Source: Hyphomicrobiales bacterium (GTDB lineage: Bacteria; Pseudomonadota; Alphaproteobacteria; Rhizobiales; Xanthobacteraceae). Taken from it: DNA of 5,315 bases. Positions 4,892-5,315 of this stretch are shown here, piece after piece (position 1 is the first letter of the stretch; each line of letters opens with the position of its first letter). The stretch spans positions 19,295-24,609 of the forward strand of contig PLTE01000250.1 in NCBI GenBank assembly GCA_003164375.1, read 5' to 3'. Made by a program: the position numbers and the translations under genes. The notes under the pieces are model-generated. The model was not told the origin of the DNA and searched no databases. It worked only from the letters and a program-made list of their open reading frames with translations.

Positions 4892-5179
4892 AAAACGTTT
4901 TGGATATACATTTTGGCGAACCGGCCACGCGGAACGCTCTACGTCGGCATGACCAACGACCTCGTCCGCCGCATCTACGAACACCGCGAGGGATTGGCCG
5001 ACGGCTTCACCAAAGAGCATCGCGTGAAAATGCTCGTCTATTACGAGCAACACGCGACCGCGATCGCCGCCATTCAGCGCGAGAAAAACATCAAGCATTG
5101 GTCGCGCAAGTGGAAGATCGATCTGATCTGCTCGATGAATCCGGATTGGCTCGATCTGTGGGAGGATATCGTGCGCTGA
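4889..5179 (+). CDS. GIY-YIG family endonuclease (stand-alone domain)
   Basis: The 96-residue protein is a single GIY-YIG nuclease domain of the UPF0213/YhbQ-like (COG2827) type, expected to cut DNA with one metal ion. Key positions are visible: the first motif at Trp5-Ile6-Tyr7 (FWIYIL), the second at LYVG (17-20), the catalytic-helix Arg in NDLVRRIYEHR (24-33), and the metal-binding Glu65 in IQREKNIKHW (62-71), then the family-type ending NPDWLDLWEDI. The length matches stand-alone members. I chose the ATG at 4889 because the domain starts at once; an ATG at 4874 in frame lies inside the flanking repeat. No ribosome binding site is seen and the start codon is in a hairpin, so expression may be low. 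Hairpin repeats flank it on both sides. A DNA-repair or repeat-processing role is possible; the substrate is unknown. Confidence 0.93.
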   Translation: MKTFWIYILANRPRGTLYVGMTNDLVRRIYEHREGLADGFTKEHRVKMLVYYEQHATAIAAIQREKNIKHWSRKWKIDLICSMNPDWLDLWEDIVR

Positions 5180-5199
5180 CCGCACTGCATTTCGTGCGG
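5180..5199 (+). repeat. Hairpin directly after the GIY-YIG stop codon
   Basis: CCGCAC (5180-5185) and GTGCGG (5194-5199) form a 6-bp stem with an 8-base loop starting at the base after the stop codon. There is no T-run. It may mark the 3' end of the message or be part of the repeat end. Confidence 0.45.
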
Positions 5200-5204
5200 C
5201 GCTT

Positions 5205-5240
5205 CAGCATGGACCACCGGGTCAAGCCCGGTGGTGACGA
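5205..5240 (-). repeat. Right hairpin repeat of the GIY-YIG unit (inverted copy)
   Basis: The 9-bp stem ACCACCGGG (5213-5221) pairs with CCCGGTGGT (5227-5235) around TCAAG. CAGCATGG precedes it and GACGA follows. Read on the minus strand it matches the left repeat apart from the CCA/TGG pairs that replace TTG/CAA. Confidence 0.8.
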
Positions 5241-5294
5241 GGGGAGGGGCGTTGACGCTCACTTTTGCAGGCTGAAGCGACCTTCTCAGGCGTC

Positions 5295-5306
5295 ATGCCC
5301 GGGCAT
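5295..5306. repeat. 12-bp palindrome, probable start of another dispersed repeat
   Basis: ATGCCCGGGCAT is a perfect palindrome preceded by GGCGTC. This resembles the 'CGTCATGCCCGGGC' group of intergenic repeats. The window ends nine bases later, so the rest cannot be seen. Confidence 0.5.
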
Positions 5307-5315
5307 AGCCGTCCG

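Larger units (their letters stand above)
4844..5240 (+). mobile_element. Candidate small element: GIY-YIG gene between inverted hairpin repeats
   Basis: The outer 36 bases at each end (4844-4879 and 5205-5240) are inverted copies of one another, identical at 30 positions. The six differences form three compensated base pairs inside the hairpins. The only gene enclosed is a 96-aa GIY-YIG nuclease, and little else fits in the 397 bases. This resembles a REP element paired with its own enzyme. No flanking target duplication is visible, so mobility is inferred. Confidence 0.45.

Noticed and set aside
4830..5250. Target-site duplication flanking the GIY-YIG unit
   Set aside because: Bases just outside the two ends (TTCAGATT on the left, GGGGAGGG on the right) do not match.

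Overview
The window looks like a GC-rich alphaproteobacterial chromosome, most likely of the Bradyrhizobium/Rhodopseudomonas/Xanthobacteraceae part of the Hyphomicrobiales. The signs are the protein families present (a DUF2336 protein, a 51-residue one-helix protein ending in a short hydrophilic tail, a secreted FKBP, DUF805) and the dispersed 'CGTCAttgCCGGGCTTGACCCGG' type palindromes common between genes in that group. The genus is inferred; there is no rRNA or other marker gene.

Layout. 1-95: end of an unidentified plus-strand gene. 123-1330: three minus-strand genes, from upstream to downstream a DUF2336 protein (1330-713), a 51-aa one-helix protein with a GTG start (652-497) and a 74-aa one-helix protein (347-123). 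1388-1520: two hairpins that probably end the next minus-strand gene. 1527-2000: a secreted FKBP-type prolyl isomerase (minus strand). 2001-2318: a divergent intergenic region with several inverted repeats. 2319-2732: a DUF805 membrane protein (plus strand). 2799-3604: a type II toxin-antitoxin pair (Gp49/RelE-like toxin, then an overlapping HTH antitoxin); the toxin's N-terminus seems to be frameshifted at a T5 run. 3605-3935: non-coding, with a 14-bp palindrome, a GC hairpin and an 18-bp tandem repeat. 3936-4808: a membrane-anchored Pro/Ala-rich protein of unknown role. 4844-5240: a compact unit in which a 96-aa GIY-YIG nuclease gene sits between two 36-nt hairpin repeats in inverted orientation. 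5241-5315: tail with the start of another palindrome.

Most of the window is ordinary chromosomal content. The most interesting part is the GIY-YIG unit. Its two ends are inverted copies, each a 9-bp hairpin with a CTTGA loop (TCAAG on the opposite strand). They differ at six positions that form three compensated base pairs, so each hairpin is kept while its sequence drifts. That pattern fits a repeat whose folded form matters, as in REP elements and their RAYT transposases, but here the enclosed enzyme is a GIY-YIG nuclease. Mobility is an inference: no target duplication is visible. The second point of interest is the toxin, where removing one T from a T5 run joins an ATG-started N-terminus to the rest of the domain.
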